Assembly: GCA_029378245.1 (NCBI GenBank)
Contig: JARKIF010000043.1
Coordinates: 1-64,000, forward strand
DNA length: 64,000 bases
Direction of reading: 5' to 3'
DNA from: Roridomyces roridus
Taxonomy: Eukaryota; Basidiomycota; Agaricomycetes; Agaricales; Mycenaceae
Shown: piece after piece, positions 20,877 to 31,237 of the stretch
How positions within the stretch are numbered: position 1 is the first letter of the stretch
Layout of the letters: the number at the start of each line of letters is the position of its first letter
Position numbers and translations under genes: made by a program
Notes under the pieces: model-generated
Told to the model about the DNA's origin: nothing
Database searches by the model: none
What the model saw: only the letters and a program-made list of their open reading frames with translations

Positions 20877-22257
20877 ATGAGCTCAGTCGCCACGAGTCTT
20901 GCTGAACGTATGCATGATCGTCTTTCCGCCCAATCCTTCTCTGACGCTCGCACAGCAGAGAAACTGCGGCCTAGTATCCGCAAACCGCATGTCGGTGAGC
21001 TCGGTCGTTGTCCTGGATCGCTACTATCTAACAAGCTACAGAGGTACCTGCGGGCTACGACAAACCCTGCGAATTTATAGAGCGCGATTCACGTCTGGGC
21101 AGCGCGCCAAACTCGTTGACCTTCACGACGGTTCCCTTCAACGCATCCGACGACGAACCCGTCACCGAGTGCGTTTTCTTTGCGGGCAGCAAAGAGGTCT
21201 TGATGGACCTCCCTGGCTTCCCGGGGCCGATGATGAATCCCACTACCCCCGTTTTCCGCTTGGCTGAAGCACGAGACAAAGGCTTCGGTCTATTCAGCAC
21301 CCGCGATCTCAAAGCCGGCCAGCTCATTCTCAGCGAGCGCCCCCTCCTCGTCAGCGCTCGTGGGATCCCTGTTTGCGCTCCCCCGTCCTTTATCCTTGCC
21401 CAGCGCCGTCAGCACACTCTCAATCAGCTGGAGAAGGCCGTTTCTTTCTCCGTTAATCACCGCATGCGCGTCAAAGACCGGGACGGGTTCATGGCCTTGA
21501 AGAACAGCCATCTGCATGACGGCTCTGGGCCTGTCGTCGGTATCATGCGCACCAACGGGCTCAGCCTCGAAGGTCTGCGTCCGGGCGTGACGGACGACTT
21601 GAAGAGCTACAACGCCGTCTGCGAGAACATCTCTCGCTTTAACCACAGGTCAGTATCGTCATATCAGCTTTCTAGCTTCACTAACTTTCTTCCAGTTGCT
21701 CGCCCAACGTCGACGTTCGCTTTGATATCCAGTCGTTCTGCTATCAAGTCTTCGCCGTCCGCGACATCGCCGCAGGCGCAGAGCTGACCTACAGCTACGT
21801 GCCCATCGACCGCTCCACGGCCCAGCGCAACGAGTCCCTCGAACCTTACGACTTTGTCTGCACCTGCACAGCCTGCCAAGACCCCGAATCCGACGCGCGC
21901 CGTGCGTCACTCATAGACGCCGGCCCTCCCGACGTTATCAAGTGGCTTTCCAGTCGAGGTCCGGAATCCTCCAACTCGCTCTTCGACGAATGTAGCAGGC
22001 AGATAAAGTTGATGAAACGCGAGGGCATGGAGTCGACGTTCCGATATCTGCACGTTTTGGCTGCTGGGTTCGAGGGGTGTATTGCTTTGGGTGATGCTTC
22101 GGGTGCGAGTGGGTGGGCTGCGAAGCTCTGGGATCTTCTTTGGCATTGGGACCACCTCCCGAGGAACCTTTACTTGTTTTTGGACCCCGCGAGCCCTGCG
22201 CATCGGCAGCATCCGTTGTGGCGCAAGAGGGTCGACCGCGATCGCACGGGAAGCTAG
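20877..22257 (+). CDS. SET-domain protein (SMYD-like, no MYND), copy 1
   Basis: Probable protein lysine methyltransferase. Three exons: 20877-20994, 21042-21648, 21696-22257 (428 aa), introns 47 nt each. SET features: KGFGLFSTRDLKAGQLILSE (start of the domain, about residue 113), a long insert (residues about 150-230: ALKNSHLHDGSGPVVGI, GLRPGVTD), then SRFNHSCSPN, formed exactly across the second splice site and carrying the NHSCxPN motif, VFAVRDIAAGAELTYSY, and a Cys cluster CTCTACQDPESDARRA resembling the post-SET zinc site. The C-terminal 120 residues are helical (FRYLHVLAAGFEGCIALG). No MYND finger is present. ATG at 20877 is the first in frame; 20910 is an alternative. A diverged inverted copy lies at 29870-31237. 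Confidence 0.85.
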
Positions 22258-22678
22258 AGGATGGGCTGCGGACGAGCGAGCGAGGTGTGGAAGGTCGAGC
22301 GGGAATGCTCTAGACGTGCTTTTTTGGCGTAGGCGATGAAAAATGAATCGATTTCGCTGCTCATGTCATCCGGTCGCCGGCCCGGCTTGTGAGAATTGTG
22401 ATGCGCCACTGATGTGCCTTCTCTTTACCACCGGAAATCGAAGAAATTCTGATGCTCCTTGGTACGACGATGCGTGTGGTTTGTGGCGGGAAAAGTTGTA
22501 TCGTTCCGAGCTGGGCTGTATTTGTGAGTGGCGTCTTGTACGGTATGATCTTGGTCTATCGAATGAACTGGTTACTGGAAAGTTATGTATTCAGCGGAGT
22601 CTGAAAGAATTCTACGCGTCGAGCGCACAGAAGCCAAAATACTAAAACAATCGTTTTTGACTAGGGCTCGCAACCCCT

Positions 22679-24332
22679 TCAATAGTTAATCTCTCTATTC
22701 ACTACCACTGCGATAATCCATGTCAGCGAAAAACCCAAACCCAAAGTAAATCAAGACTCACGAATACAGCCCGGAATGAAGGACACAACTTCCTTCCAGC
22801 GGCAACACATGAGCTGCGCGATGGCATCCGCTTCCACACTTTCGATCCTAGAACGATATTTTCTTCCGGGACCGTTACTCCTGAGTTGTTGAATATTGGG
22901 GAAGATGGACAGAAGAAACCTTGCGACGGTTTCCGTTTGCTCTCCAATGCACGAGGACTGCACGTCGAGGGAGAGTAGAGCCGATTCAGATTGAAGACTC
23001 TGCTCCGAGTCGGGGACGACGGCAGCATCCAGGTCAAGGGTCAGTTCCCTCAGGTTGCGGCAATGTCTCGCCAAATGAGCAAGACACTGCAATGTAGGAC
23101 AAGCGGAATGTATTATGTCTATGCCAAACTGTGAATTTCAAAGTTTCCAACTCGGGCCAAGCGCGCGCTAAACGCAAGATGAACTCGTCGTTGAGATTCA
23201 TCCCAACGACCGGAGATTGCAAAAGTCGAACAAGACGCGAATCAACTCGGTTTGAACGACATAATCGGCGACGTTATCGTCAGGATCGAAACGCAATTTT
23301 GTGATGTGGTCGCTGGTCCAGAAGGAGAGAATTGTGAGCGATGTGTGCGAAATAGCAGCCGGAAGACTAGTGCATACGTCGTGCACCTGCTTTGCGGTGG
23401 CTTTTTCCCGGAGCAGGGTGAATCGACATGAAACCAATCGGACTTGGTTGAACCAGCCGAGGAAGCGAATGGCACTCGTCACTGTGGGCTCGAAAGACAG
23501 ATGACGAAGAACTGGGTCTCCGTTCCACGCCGGTCGGGGATTTCCTTGGGAAAGTTCCTCCCAATAACCAAGGAGCTCAAGGTGGGGAGCGAGGCCAAAT
23601 GATGCAGACGTTCAGAGTCCAAGCCGGGTATGGTGAGGTTTTCGATGCCTTGCAGGCAATGCAGAAATTTATACACCCCAGTGAAATCTTCGTCTCCAAA
23701 GGGCGCATTTTTCAGCAAGATATGAACGTCCTTGAGTTCTGAATGGTGGACGTTCAGTGCTGGCCAAAGAACCTCGTTTCTGTCAAAGTAGCGGAATTCA
23801 AGGGAAAGTGTCTTGAGTTTGGATCTCAGGAGACGATGAAAATTGTTGAAATCGTCTCCTGCGCGAGACCATTGGAGGGTCTGTACATTGCAGAACAAGT
23901 CGACAGTGCCGAAGATTGGGAAGAAAGCTCGATGGTTTATGGACTCTTCCCCGATAAGATGCTTGATGCGAGGCGCATAGAATCGCATCCTCTCCAAGTC
24001 TGAGCTCTCTATCGTTCGGAGGAGTTTCTAATTTGAATTCAGTACGAGCTCATTGACATTGCTAGAACACTCACCAAGCCGCGAGGTGTGGACTTCCAGA
24101 CGTCGGCGGGAAGGCAGCACAGAAGGTTTGTCAACCTCGCTGATCCCCACAACACATCCAGAGCCGGCTCGGAGAAGGTTCGACACGTTCTCGCCATGAC
24201 GGAGAGGGCTTGTAGGGATCGGCGTAGATTCGACAGCCTATTTATCCAAACGTCCGTCCGGAACTTGTCACCCGTTTCAAAGGGATTTAGTTGGAGGCAT
24301 ATGAGCCCTAGGATTCCGGAATCTGTAGGCAA
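22679..24332 (-). pseudogene. F-box/LRR-like protein gene with two frame shifts
   Basis: Resembles the large basidiomycete F-box-like family. Exon 1 24075-24332 (MPTDSGILGLICLQLNP, then ALSVMARTCRTFSEPALDVL, the F-box-like core), exon 2 from 24027. Leucine-rich, repeat-like text continues downward: FCNVQTLQWSRAGDDF, LKTLSLEFRYFD, GIENLTIPGLDSERL, AIRFLGWFNQVRLVSC, ELETLKFT, CRNLRELTLDLDAAVV, FPNIQQLRSNG. The frame must change near 23510-23570 and again near 23215, each equal to loss of one base, to keep family likeness; only one intron (about 23100-23142) lies further on. End taken at 22679 after a last intron, or about 22752 without it. Either a young pseudogene or two assembly errors. Confidence 0.6.
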
Positions 24333-25584
24333 TGATGCATGGTGGTCGTGGTTTGCGAAGAGAAGTCTGAAACAAATTCTGATCCAGGGTGTACACTGCC
24401 TTGGGGCGGTTTCGATTTGAAAGTCATCCCGGTCAGAAAGTCGGTTTGCAGGGATATTTTGTTGGGCGGCCGTTCGGAGGGAGCGTCAGAAGGGAAATAG
24501 AACCCACGCCAAAAAAAAAGATTGCAGTTTTCAGAATTCATGGCAGCAACTCGTTTCGATCGAATGACCTGGGGTTATAGGCTACGTGCGCTTGCCGTAC
24601 TGCTGTGACTACCCTTGACTAGATTGTGGCAATGCGTTGGGTAATGACTTGACTTGGAGGGATTGAGAATTCGAAGCAAAGGTGATTTGTTCGCAGATTG
24701 GTCCGAGTGTTGGCGGCCAGAAAGTTGGTTTGAATTTTGAATTGCAGACAAATGAAGGCAAATGAGCCACCAAGTTACAGAGTTGGAGTGAATGCTCAGT
24801 CGACCAGACTCGTGTAGGTGGAGGAGAACAATCAGCTTGAAGGGACTTCCAAATTCCGATGGACGATTTTACGCGTGCTAGTTCGAGACCGATAAGGCCA
24901 CATTATTCCGAGCTGGGCCAGATGACGACTTTGCGACAACTTGAAAGTCAGAGAACGCAGTGAGGCAGCAGGCTGCCAGTGCACAGGAAATAGCGGACTC
25001 CGAGCCAAGGTTGAACGTTGAACTTGAAACAAGTCGGTATCGGTACGCGGACAGCTGGGTGGTGTTCTCAAGGCGCAGGCTGAAAGATGAGCGGGATGAA
25101 GTCTGGCTTGAGAGTTATCCGGGCTTGAGTGTGCCGGCGCGGAGAATCTGAAGATGATGCAAGTCGGGAAGAAAGCCGAAATCAATCACGTGCACACTTT
25201 ATCGTTTCACTCCCACCACCACCATCTCCTGGCTCAAGACTCTCGGGGGCTAATCTAGCTACTAATCGAATCGTATCCGTGTCGATTGGATGAATTTCTG
25301 TGGTCAATTTACTGCAACCCAGAGTCGGCCTCTTGTGCAGCGGCCGCAGCCCGCAGGCCTTAAGTATTTCCTCCCTCTCTTGATCGATTCTCTCCCAAAC
25401 CTCTAAGCTTTGTGCTCGAGGACGAATGGTCATTCAACTGGGGCAACCTCTTTGAATCTCAAGGGAATACTCAGAGCGCTCGGCACCTTCGTCCTGGCAA
25501 CTTGGAGTGTCCGGGCGCTTACAATCACTCGATGCAACATTGAACGCGCTGAATTCGCTTCTTTATTACATTCAAATCCCTCTA
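24333..25584. other. No gene resolved; one small minus-strand frame
   Basis: The only frame of note is minus strand 25182-25433, 83 codons with a run EVWERIDQEREEILKACG, charged and possibly helical, but without splice partners or a known family. Otherwise spacer between the F-box gene and OYE copy 2. Confidence 0.3.
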
Positions 25585-26854
25585 TCAAGCTTGCTTCACC
25601 GGGTCTGCAAACGGATAGTCCGTGTACCCTCTCGGATCACGACTTCCCGGAGCGTAATACAGCGCACGATCCCCAACGGTGAGCGGAATATCGTGGAGAA
25701 GTCGGTACGGCAAATCAGGCTGAAATACCCATTAGAACAGCAAGATAAACTGGCAACGGACGACTCACATTGGCGACATACGGCCGAGAAAACGCAACAA
25801 GATCGCCCTTGTCCTGAGCCACAGCAATTGCTGTCTCGCGGGCATACCCTCCTGCGCTGATCAGTGGTCAGTTTCCCCAAATCGCACGGATGAAGTCATT
25901 GGAGCGGCCTGAGGGTACGTCCACAGTCTCACCGCCGTCCGCACGGGGCTCGACGATGTGCAAGTATGCGAGATCTGGGTAGCGCGTCCGCAGCTCGGTG
26001 ACGAGGTGCGTGAAGGTAGGCTTGGGGCCTGCGGGGTCGGCGTAGGACATGTCTGTATCGACACCAAGTCAAATTAAATTCGAGAATAATGCAGACGACC
26101 TACCGTTGAAAGTGCCCCACGGACTAATCCGAAAGGCGGTCTTCTTCTGCCCGATTGCCCTGACTATAGCGTCCGCGACTTGAAGCGGGAATCGAACACG
26201 GTTGGGAATCGACCCTCCATACTCGTCAGTGCGGATATTACTTCTATCGTTCAAGAACTGGTCCAGCAACGAGCCGTTCAGGGCGCCGATGTCGATGCCG
26301 TCAAACCCAGCTTTGTGGACGGCGTTGGAAGCTGCGGTGGCGTACAATTGGACGTATTCTTGAATTTCTTGGACGGTGAGCGTGTGGGGAACTTCAGTCT
26401 GACCGGTGATGGGTACATTGGACGCGGAAACAAGAGGAAAGCCGTCAGCGGTCAACACAGGCGTGTCTGCGACGCGCCCGACAGCCCACAGTTCCATGAA
26501 TATAAGGGATCCCTTTGCATGCACCCGGTCTACAACCTGATCATTTGTCAACTCAAAAGCCATGAGCGAGGGAAAAACAGGTAGACCGACCTCTTTCCAC
26601 GCGCTGATTTGCTCCGACGACCAGATGCCCGGAGCGTTTGACCACCCGCCTGCTCGGGGTGCGATGATGTTGGCCTCGGTGATGAGAAGACTGCCTGGGC
26701 TGCTCGCTCTTTGTTCGTAGTATTCCGCGACATGCGGGAGCGGAACGTGATTCGTGTCGGCTCGATATCTTGTCGTGGGAGCAAAGACGATGCGGTGGGC
26801 TAGTTGGATGTCGCCGAGTTGGATCGGTTCGAAGAGTCTGAGCTTGTTCGACAT
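25585..26854 (-). pseudogene. Old Yellow Enzyme copy 2 with an internal stop codon
   Basis: Four exons: 26591-26854, 26104-26536, 25769-26052, 25585-25719; introns 49-54 nt at the same positions as its paralogues. Start MSNKLRLFEPIQLGDIQLAH. Motifs: KGSLIFMELWAVGRVAD, NAVHKAGFDGIDIGALNGSL, GGSIPNRVRFPLQ, RISPWGTFNG, FIRAIWGN, then TGA at 25868-25870, then PLISAGGYARETAIAVA and a normal C-terminus ending YPFADPVKQA. In the other copies the stop position is Arg (GDRPLIS, GARPLIS), so CGA to TGA is the simplest change. The stop falls before the FMN-phosphate-binding PLISAGGY motif, so a truncated product should not bind flavin properly. Apart from this codon all 371 codons are open. Confidence 0.88.
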
Positions 26855-26896
26855 CGAAGAATAAAAGATGGCTTGGTTTAGGTGAATTCTTGGTCC

Positions 26897-26905
26897 TATT
26901 TATAA
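26897..26905 (-). promoter_or_regulatory. TATA-box-like TTATAAATA upstream of OYE copy 2
   Basis: Lies about 45 bases upstream of the ATG at 26854, a usual place for a fungal TATA element with a short leader. Seen as sequence only. Confidence 0.4.
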
Positions 26906-27111
26906 TCCACAGATAGCATCGGGCGAGACGGAGAGATTGTTCGGTCTGATGACAAAGTAGATGCGCCTCGCCGTGACCACCGATTCCGCTGCTTTGAAAC
27001 CTATCGGGGATGACTCAAATAAGTTATTAGGTCCTGGCCGACATTAGCAAGATTGCGGTCGACACAGACTACTTCAAGCGGGGTTAAAGATCCACTGTGG
27101 ATACAGAGGTA

Positions 27112-28338
27112 CGTGAATTTCACGGGACCAACTGATTCACGTACTTTGTTCCAGTGAAATATTTTTCACGTACATTCTGTTCACGTAGCCAATTCACCCA
27201 TGTAAGACGTTGTGAGCCATTCACGGCAAAAAGTAGGTGAAATTCATGTTTGGTAATCAGAGAGCTTGGAAGTAATATTCCTCGGCACTGGCTCTTGCGG
27301 CGAGCGCGAAGCATCTCAATTTCCAGAGTCTGTTGTCGACAAACCGTCGAGCTCAACTTTTGTCGACGACTCCGAGTCGAAAGCAGGTAGTGGAGCAATG
27401 ATGTCATTGGTGATGTCACCACCCACTCCTTGTTCTCTCCCACCACGACCGTCGTTTACGAGCCAACACCCCTCCATCGACCTACTCGCCGAGCTTCTGA
27501 CCTCCCTACCAGCTTCTCTTCCACGGCAACCGACCTCTGTACAGCCGGGACTTGGGGTGCTGCGCAGTGGAGTCATTCAATTGACTCCACTTGGCTCCAC
27601 AACCAAGGAAATAAGTAGACCGGTACGTCGCTACTTCCACCTCCACCCCCATCACTCTCTCTGCACAACCTCAACCTCGCTGTTCGGGCCTCTACTGGCT
27701 CGCAACTTCGCGACCGGAGGGACATCCACGAAACACCACGTATGGACTTGGTCTACTCGAAGTGTGTCGTTTTACCGGTCTGCTCCCGTGGTCTTCACTC
27801 ACCTCCATTTGCGTAGCGCGAGAGCTTCGAAGCAACCCGTCGATCCGATGGAAGCCCGTGTGCGTCCCTGATTCTCCTTGCGTTCTTTGACTAAAATTCA
27901 CCGGACGCAAAGGATTGACTTCTTGATGCAGTCCTTTCCCCTTGGCATGTTCGCGCGCTCTACTGACTGTCCAGTGGCGTGGATGATGAGCTGGCAGTGA
28001 GAAGAGAGCTGTAGCCGGGCCACTGTTGCGTCGATGAGGTAGCCTCTGGTGGGTATTGTAGCGGTAGTGTAGCGTGTAATCACAGTACGAATACATTGAT
28101 TTTCACGTGAATGTCGGCCTGAAATTCACGTAGCTATTTTGAACGGAATTTGCGTTCACCCCGGATTGCAATGGACTTCGTGAAGATGGGTACGTGAATA
28201 CATCACCGTGAAACGCCCACGATTCTGCGTGAGTAGTGAATGCCGTGAATCTTGTCAAGGTGACAGCGAAATTCACAATGTTGCTCCAGTAAAAATCACG
28301 CACCTAGAGCAGTGAATCATCGCCGTAAAATTCACGGT
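27112..28338. mobile_element. Possible non-autonomous DNA element rich in CGTGAAT motifs
   Basis: Both ends are dense in cgtgaat/attcacg words: about 27112-27260 and 28095-28338. The outermost parts are imperfect inverted copies: cgtgaatttcacgg at about 27114-27127 against cgtgaattttacgg on the other strand at about 28322-28335, each followed inward by gattcac. The interior (27270-27900) shows plus-strand open frames without a recognisable transposase. No clear target-site duplication could be read. I infer a MITE-like element of about 1.2 kb sitting at the centre of the mirror-ordered gene block. Confidence 0.45.
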
Positions 28339-28893
28339 CCTCGCTGTGCTCAGTGAGATTGGTTGAAAAGAATGAATCGAGCTTGAAATTGGCCAGTTGA
28401 AAATCCCCGAAACGCGAGGATGAGTGTACCAGGAGGATACTTCGAAGAGGGAGAGATTCTGATTCGAAGCTCAAAGTGCCGCATTTGAGGAACGAGGAAA
28501 GACTCGAGGTGACAGAGATGATGGAGGCACAGAGCAACATGGTTTTTGTTTGTTTTGATTCGGACCAAAGCTGATTGCGAGCCGTCGACTGATCCGGGGT
28601 GTGATGCAGTCAAGCCGCACAAGCCGTCCGCGTTCCTCAGCCCAACTGAGCGCACAAGCTGAGGCTGGGTTCGATTTGAGAGGCCCAATTTTTCAATGAA
28701 CCGAGCGTCAATCGCTTGATGTCATCAAACTCTCCTTGCTCTTGACCACCACCACCAAGTTGGACCTGACTTCGATATCCTCAAGATATCATTCTCTGAA
28801 TGGGCCGGATAGAACTTCGATACTTAGACCCAATCATGACCACGCTGCCGTTCAGGAGTCATGATCAATTTCTGAGACTCACAACTTGCTCTC

Positions 28894-29893
28894 ATGTTTC
28901 CCTTGACGATTCCCGAGCTCCTCGACCAATGTCTACACCATCTACTCTACCAGCCCAACGCACTGCTTGCATGTGCCCTGGTCCATCGTTCTTGGATATT
29001 CCCCGCACAATCCACTCTCTATTGGCACGTCCTCCTCGCCAGTTATCCGGGAGTGCACGACCCCAGAAAGCTGAATCGCCGTTGTTCTCTCCTCCTACGC
29101 ACACTACGGAGCTCTCCCCATCTTGCCAGCCTCATCCGCTCCCTCGAGCTCTACCCCGAAGGCCTTTCCACCGAGAACTTGACCGCTCTCTTAAATACTC
29201 GACTTCCGATGCTCCACACGCTTTATCTGGCGTACATCACCCCCTCGGATTTGGTCGTGACGGGAATGAAACAACTTCTTTCCCGTCCAAGCCTCAATCA
29301 TGTCCAGATCCACTGCCTCGTCGGAGCCTCGGAGGATATATTCCAATGCCTCTTTGCAAGCCTCGCGCCTACTGTGACGCAGCTGGAGTTCTTCCCAGGG
29401 AATATGTGTCCCCTCGCAAAGGAAACTCCGACTGCCGTATATCAGGGCGTGCCACTGCAAATCGAGTCGTTCAGATTTACAGGCGCGCATAGTGCCTGTG
29501 TCCAGTGGCTGGAATCAGCCGTCGGCCACTACTTGGACTTTTCCCATCTGCGTAGGCTGAGTATGGGATTTCACTATCATTTTCTCCATACCCCCCTCTT
29601 TCTCGCAGCTGCCAGCACCATAGAGGCGCTCAAACTCGATACAAGACAAGTACGTCCGCATTTAACCCGATAGACTCTCACTGAATACATTGCAACAGTT
29701 CACGGGAATCGTACATATCTCGGCTTACACCCGCCTCGAAAATCTTTCCATATCGTGCGGCGAGAACGACGATCTCTGGACCGTCGCTCGAATCCTCGAG
29801 TCCATCTCCCCATCCACCTGCCTCATCCCGGAGACGTTTCCTGCGCTGTTTGATGTTTTGGAGGTACAGTTAGTCGAGGCGGTATGGACATAA
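28894..29893 (+). CDS. F-box-like protein, 316 aa
   Basis: Two exons, 28894-29649 and 29699-29893, with a 49-nt intron. The N-terminus MFPLTIPELLDQCLHHLLYQ through ALLACALVHRSWIFPAQSTL fits an F-box (helices that bind Skp1 in SCF ubiquitin ligases); the rest has irregular leucine-rich segments (LIRSLELYPEGLSTENL, MLHTLYLAYITPSDL, YTRLENLSISCGEND) suggesting a substrate-binding LRR. The C-terminus is short (VLEVQLVEAVWT) and its last 24 bases overlap the 3' end of the convergent SET gene, so it may be truncated. It belongs to a different F-box subfamily from the gene at 22.7-24.3 kb. Start chosen as the first ATG before the F-box. Confidence 0.75.
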
Positions 29894-31237
29894 TATCCGA
29901 GTCGACAGCCCTCGACAATCCCAGAGGATTTTCGTTGAACTCCGTCTGCTAGGTATCGCGTCCCCCATCGCAATACACGCCTCAAACCCAGCATTCAGCA
30001 ACTCAAAATACCGAAACGTCGCCTCCATCTTCTCCTCCCCAACCAACTTGAGCTGCCGACGGATTTCCGAAAAGAGCCACGCGTCGGCTTGCGGAGGGTT
30101 GAAGAGCCAATGAAACACGCTCGGGCCACCTGATTTATTGAGATTCGCACGGCGCGCGTCGGATTCGGGGTCGGTGCACGAGAGGCAGGCGCAAGTAAAG
30201 TCGTACGGCTTGAGCAGCTCTTGGCGATATGCGGTGGGAATCTCGAGCGGGATATACTGGTACGTGAGCTCCTCGCCTGGAGCGATATCGCGTACGGCAA
30301 AGACCTGGTACGAGAAGGACAGCATGTCCCAGCGACGAGCCATGTTGGGCGAACAACTGTAGTTAGGTTTGAGAATAATGGGTTGGGCGCAGAACAAACA
30401 CGCACGAGTGATTAAAACGCGAAAGATTCTTGCAGACGGCGCTGTAAAATTGCGTTGGGTCCGTCACACCGGGACGCAGGCCTTCGAGGCCGATCCCATT
30501 GGTGCGCAAGATGCCGACGAGGGGTCCCGAGCCGTCTTCTAGGTGGCTGTTCTTCAAGGCCATATACGCTTCCTTGGTCTCGGCGTCCATCCGCTGCACA
30601 CAATATCCCACCATTTTCTCGAGGTCCCTCAAGCTTTGCTGCGCGACCTGCTCCTGCGTGAAGAACTCGGGGACGTCGGTCGGGATTCCTGTAGCACAGA
30701 GGAGGAGCGGACGATCGCTGAAGACGAGATCGCCAGTCTTGAGAGCGCGGGTGGCAAAGAGACCAACGCCTTTGCCAGGCGTGTCGGAAAGGCGAAAAGT
30801 AGTAGTCGGGGGCTGCTGCATGGGTTGCGGGAATCCAGGGAGATTCATCAACACCTCTTTGCTCCCAGCGTGGAACAGGCACTCGCAGCGAGGTTCACCG
30901 GGATAGCCCTCGAAATCGACAAAAGGCACCGTCGTGATGGTCATCCCGCCCACTCCGGTTCCCAAGCGTGGATCGCGTTCTATGAAGTGCGTCTTGGCGT
31001 CATAGCCCGCAGGTACCTCTGCGATCGGTCAGTCCATGGCGGCTAGAGTAGGTAAAAAAGCGTCCTTACCAACATTTTGCTTGCCTATGGGCAGCCTGTG
31101 GTAGATCGTCTCACGAGGAGGGGCTTGGAGGAGGAATCAGAATTGAAATCTATTGAAATGCTGCAGGCTGGAGGGCGCCACTCACAACCGACCGGTCGCT
31201 TTTTGGCCTTGGAGCTATTCAGAAATCCGCGCTTCAT
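29870..31237 (-). CDS. SET-domain protein (SMYD-like, no MYND), copy 2
   Basis: Four exons: 31186-31237, 31070-31123, 30406-31018, 29870-30356 (401 aa). It aligns throughout with copy 1: VPAGYDAKTHFIERD (copy 1 VPAGYDKPCEFIERD), GSKEVLMNLPGFPQPM, KGVGLFATRALKTGDLVFSD, ALKNSHLEDGSGPLVGI, NHSCSPNM formed across the last intron, VFAVRDIAPGEELTYQY, and the Cys motif CACLSCTDPESDARRA. The first two exons (MKRGFLNSSKAKKRPVG, PPRETIYHRLPIGKQNV) differ from copy 1. After ACIAMGDAI the sequence leaves the family and ends within 25 residues, where copy 1 continues with AAKLWDLLWHWDHLP; the end overlaps the convergent F-box gene. I infer a C-terminal truncation by rearrangement, SET core intact. Confidence 0.83.

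Noticed and set aside
27266..27871. Plus-strand frame opening EVIFLGTGSCGER, resembling a metallo-beta-lactamase-fold start
   Set aside because: No HxHxDH motif follows, the rest is low-complexity, and it lies inside the terminal-repeat element.
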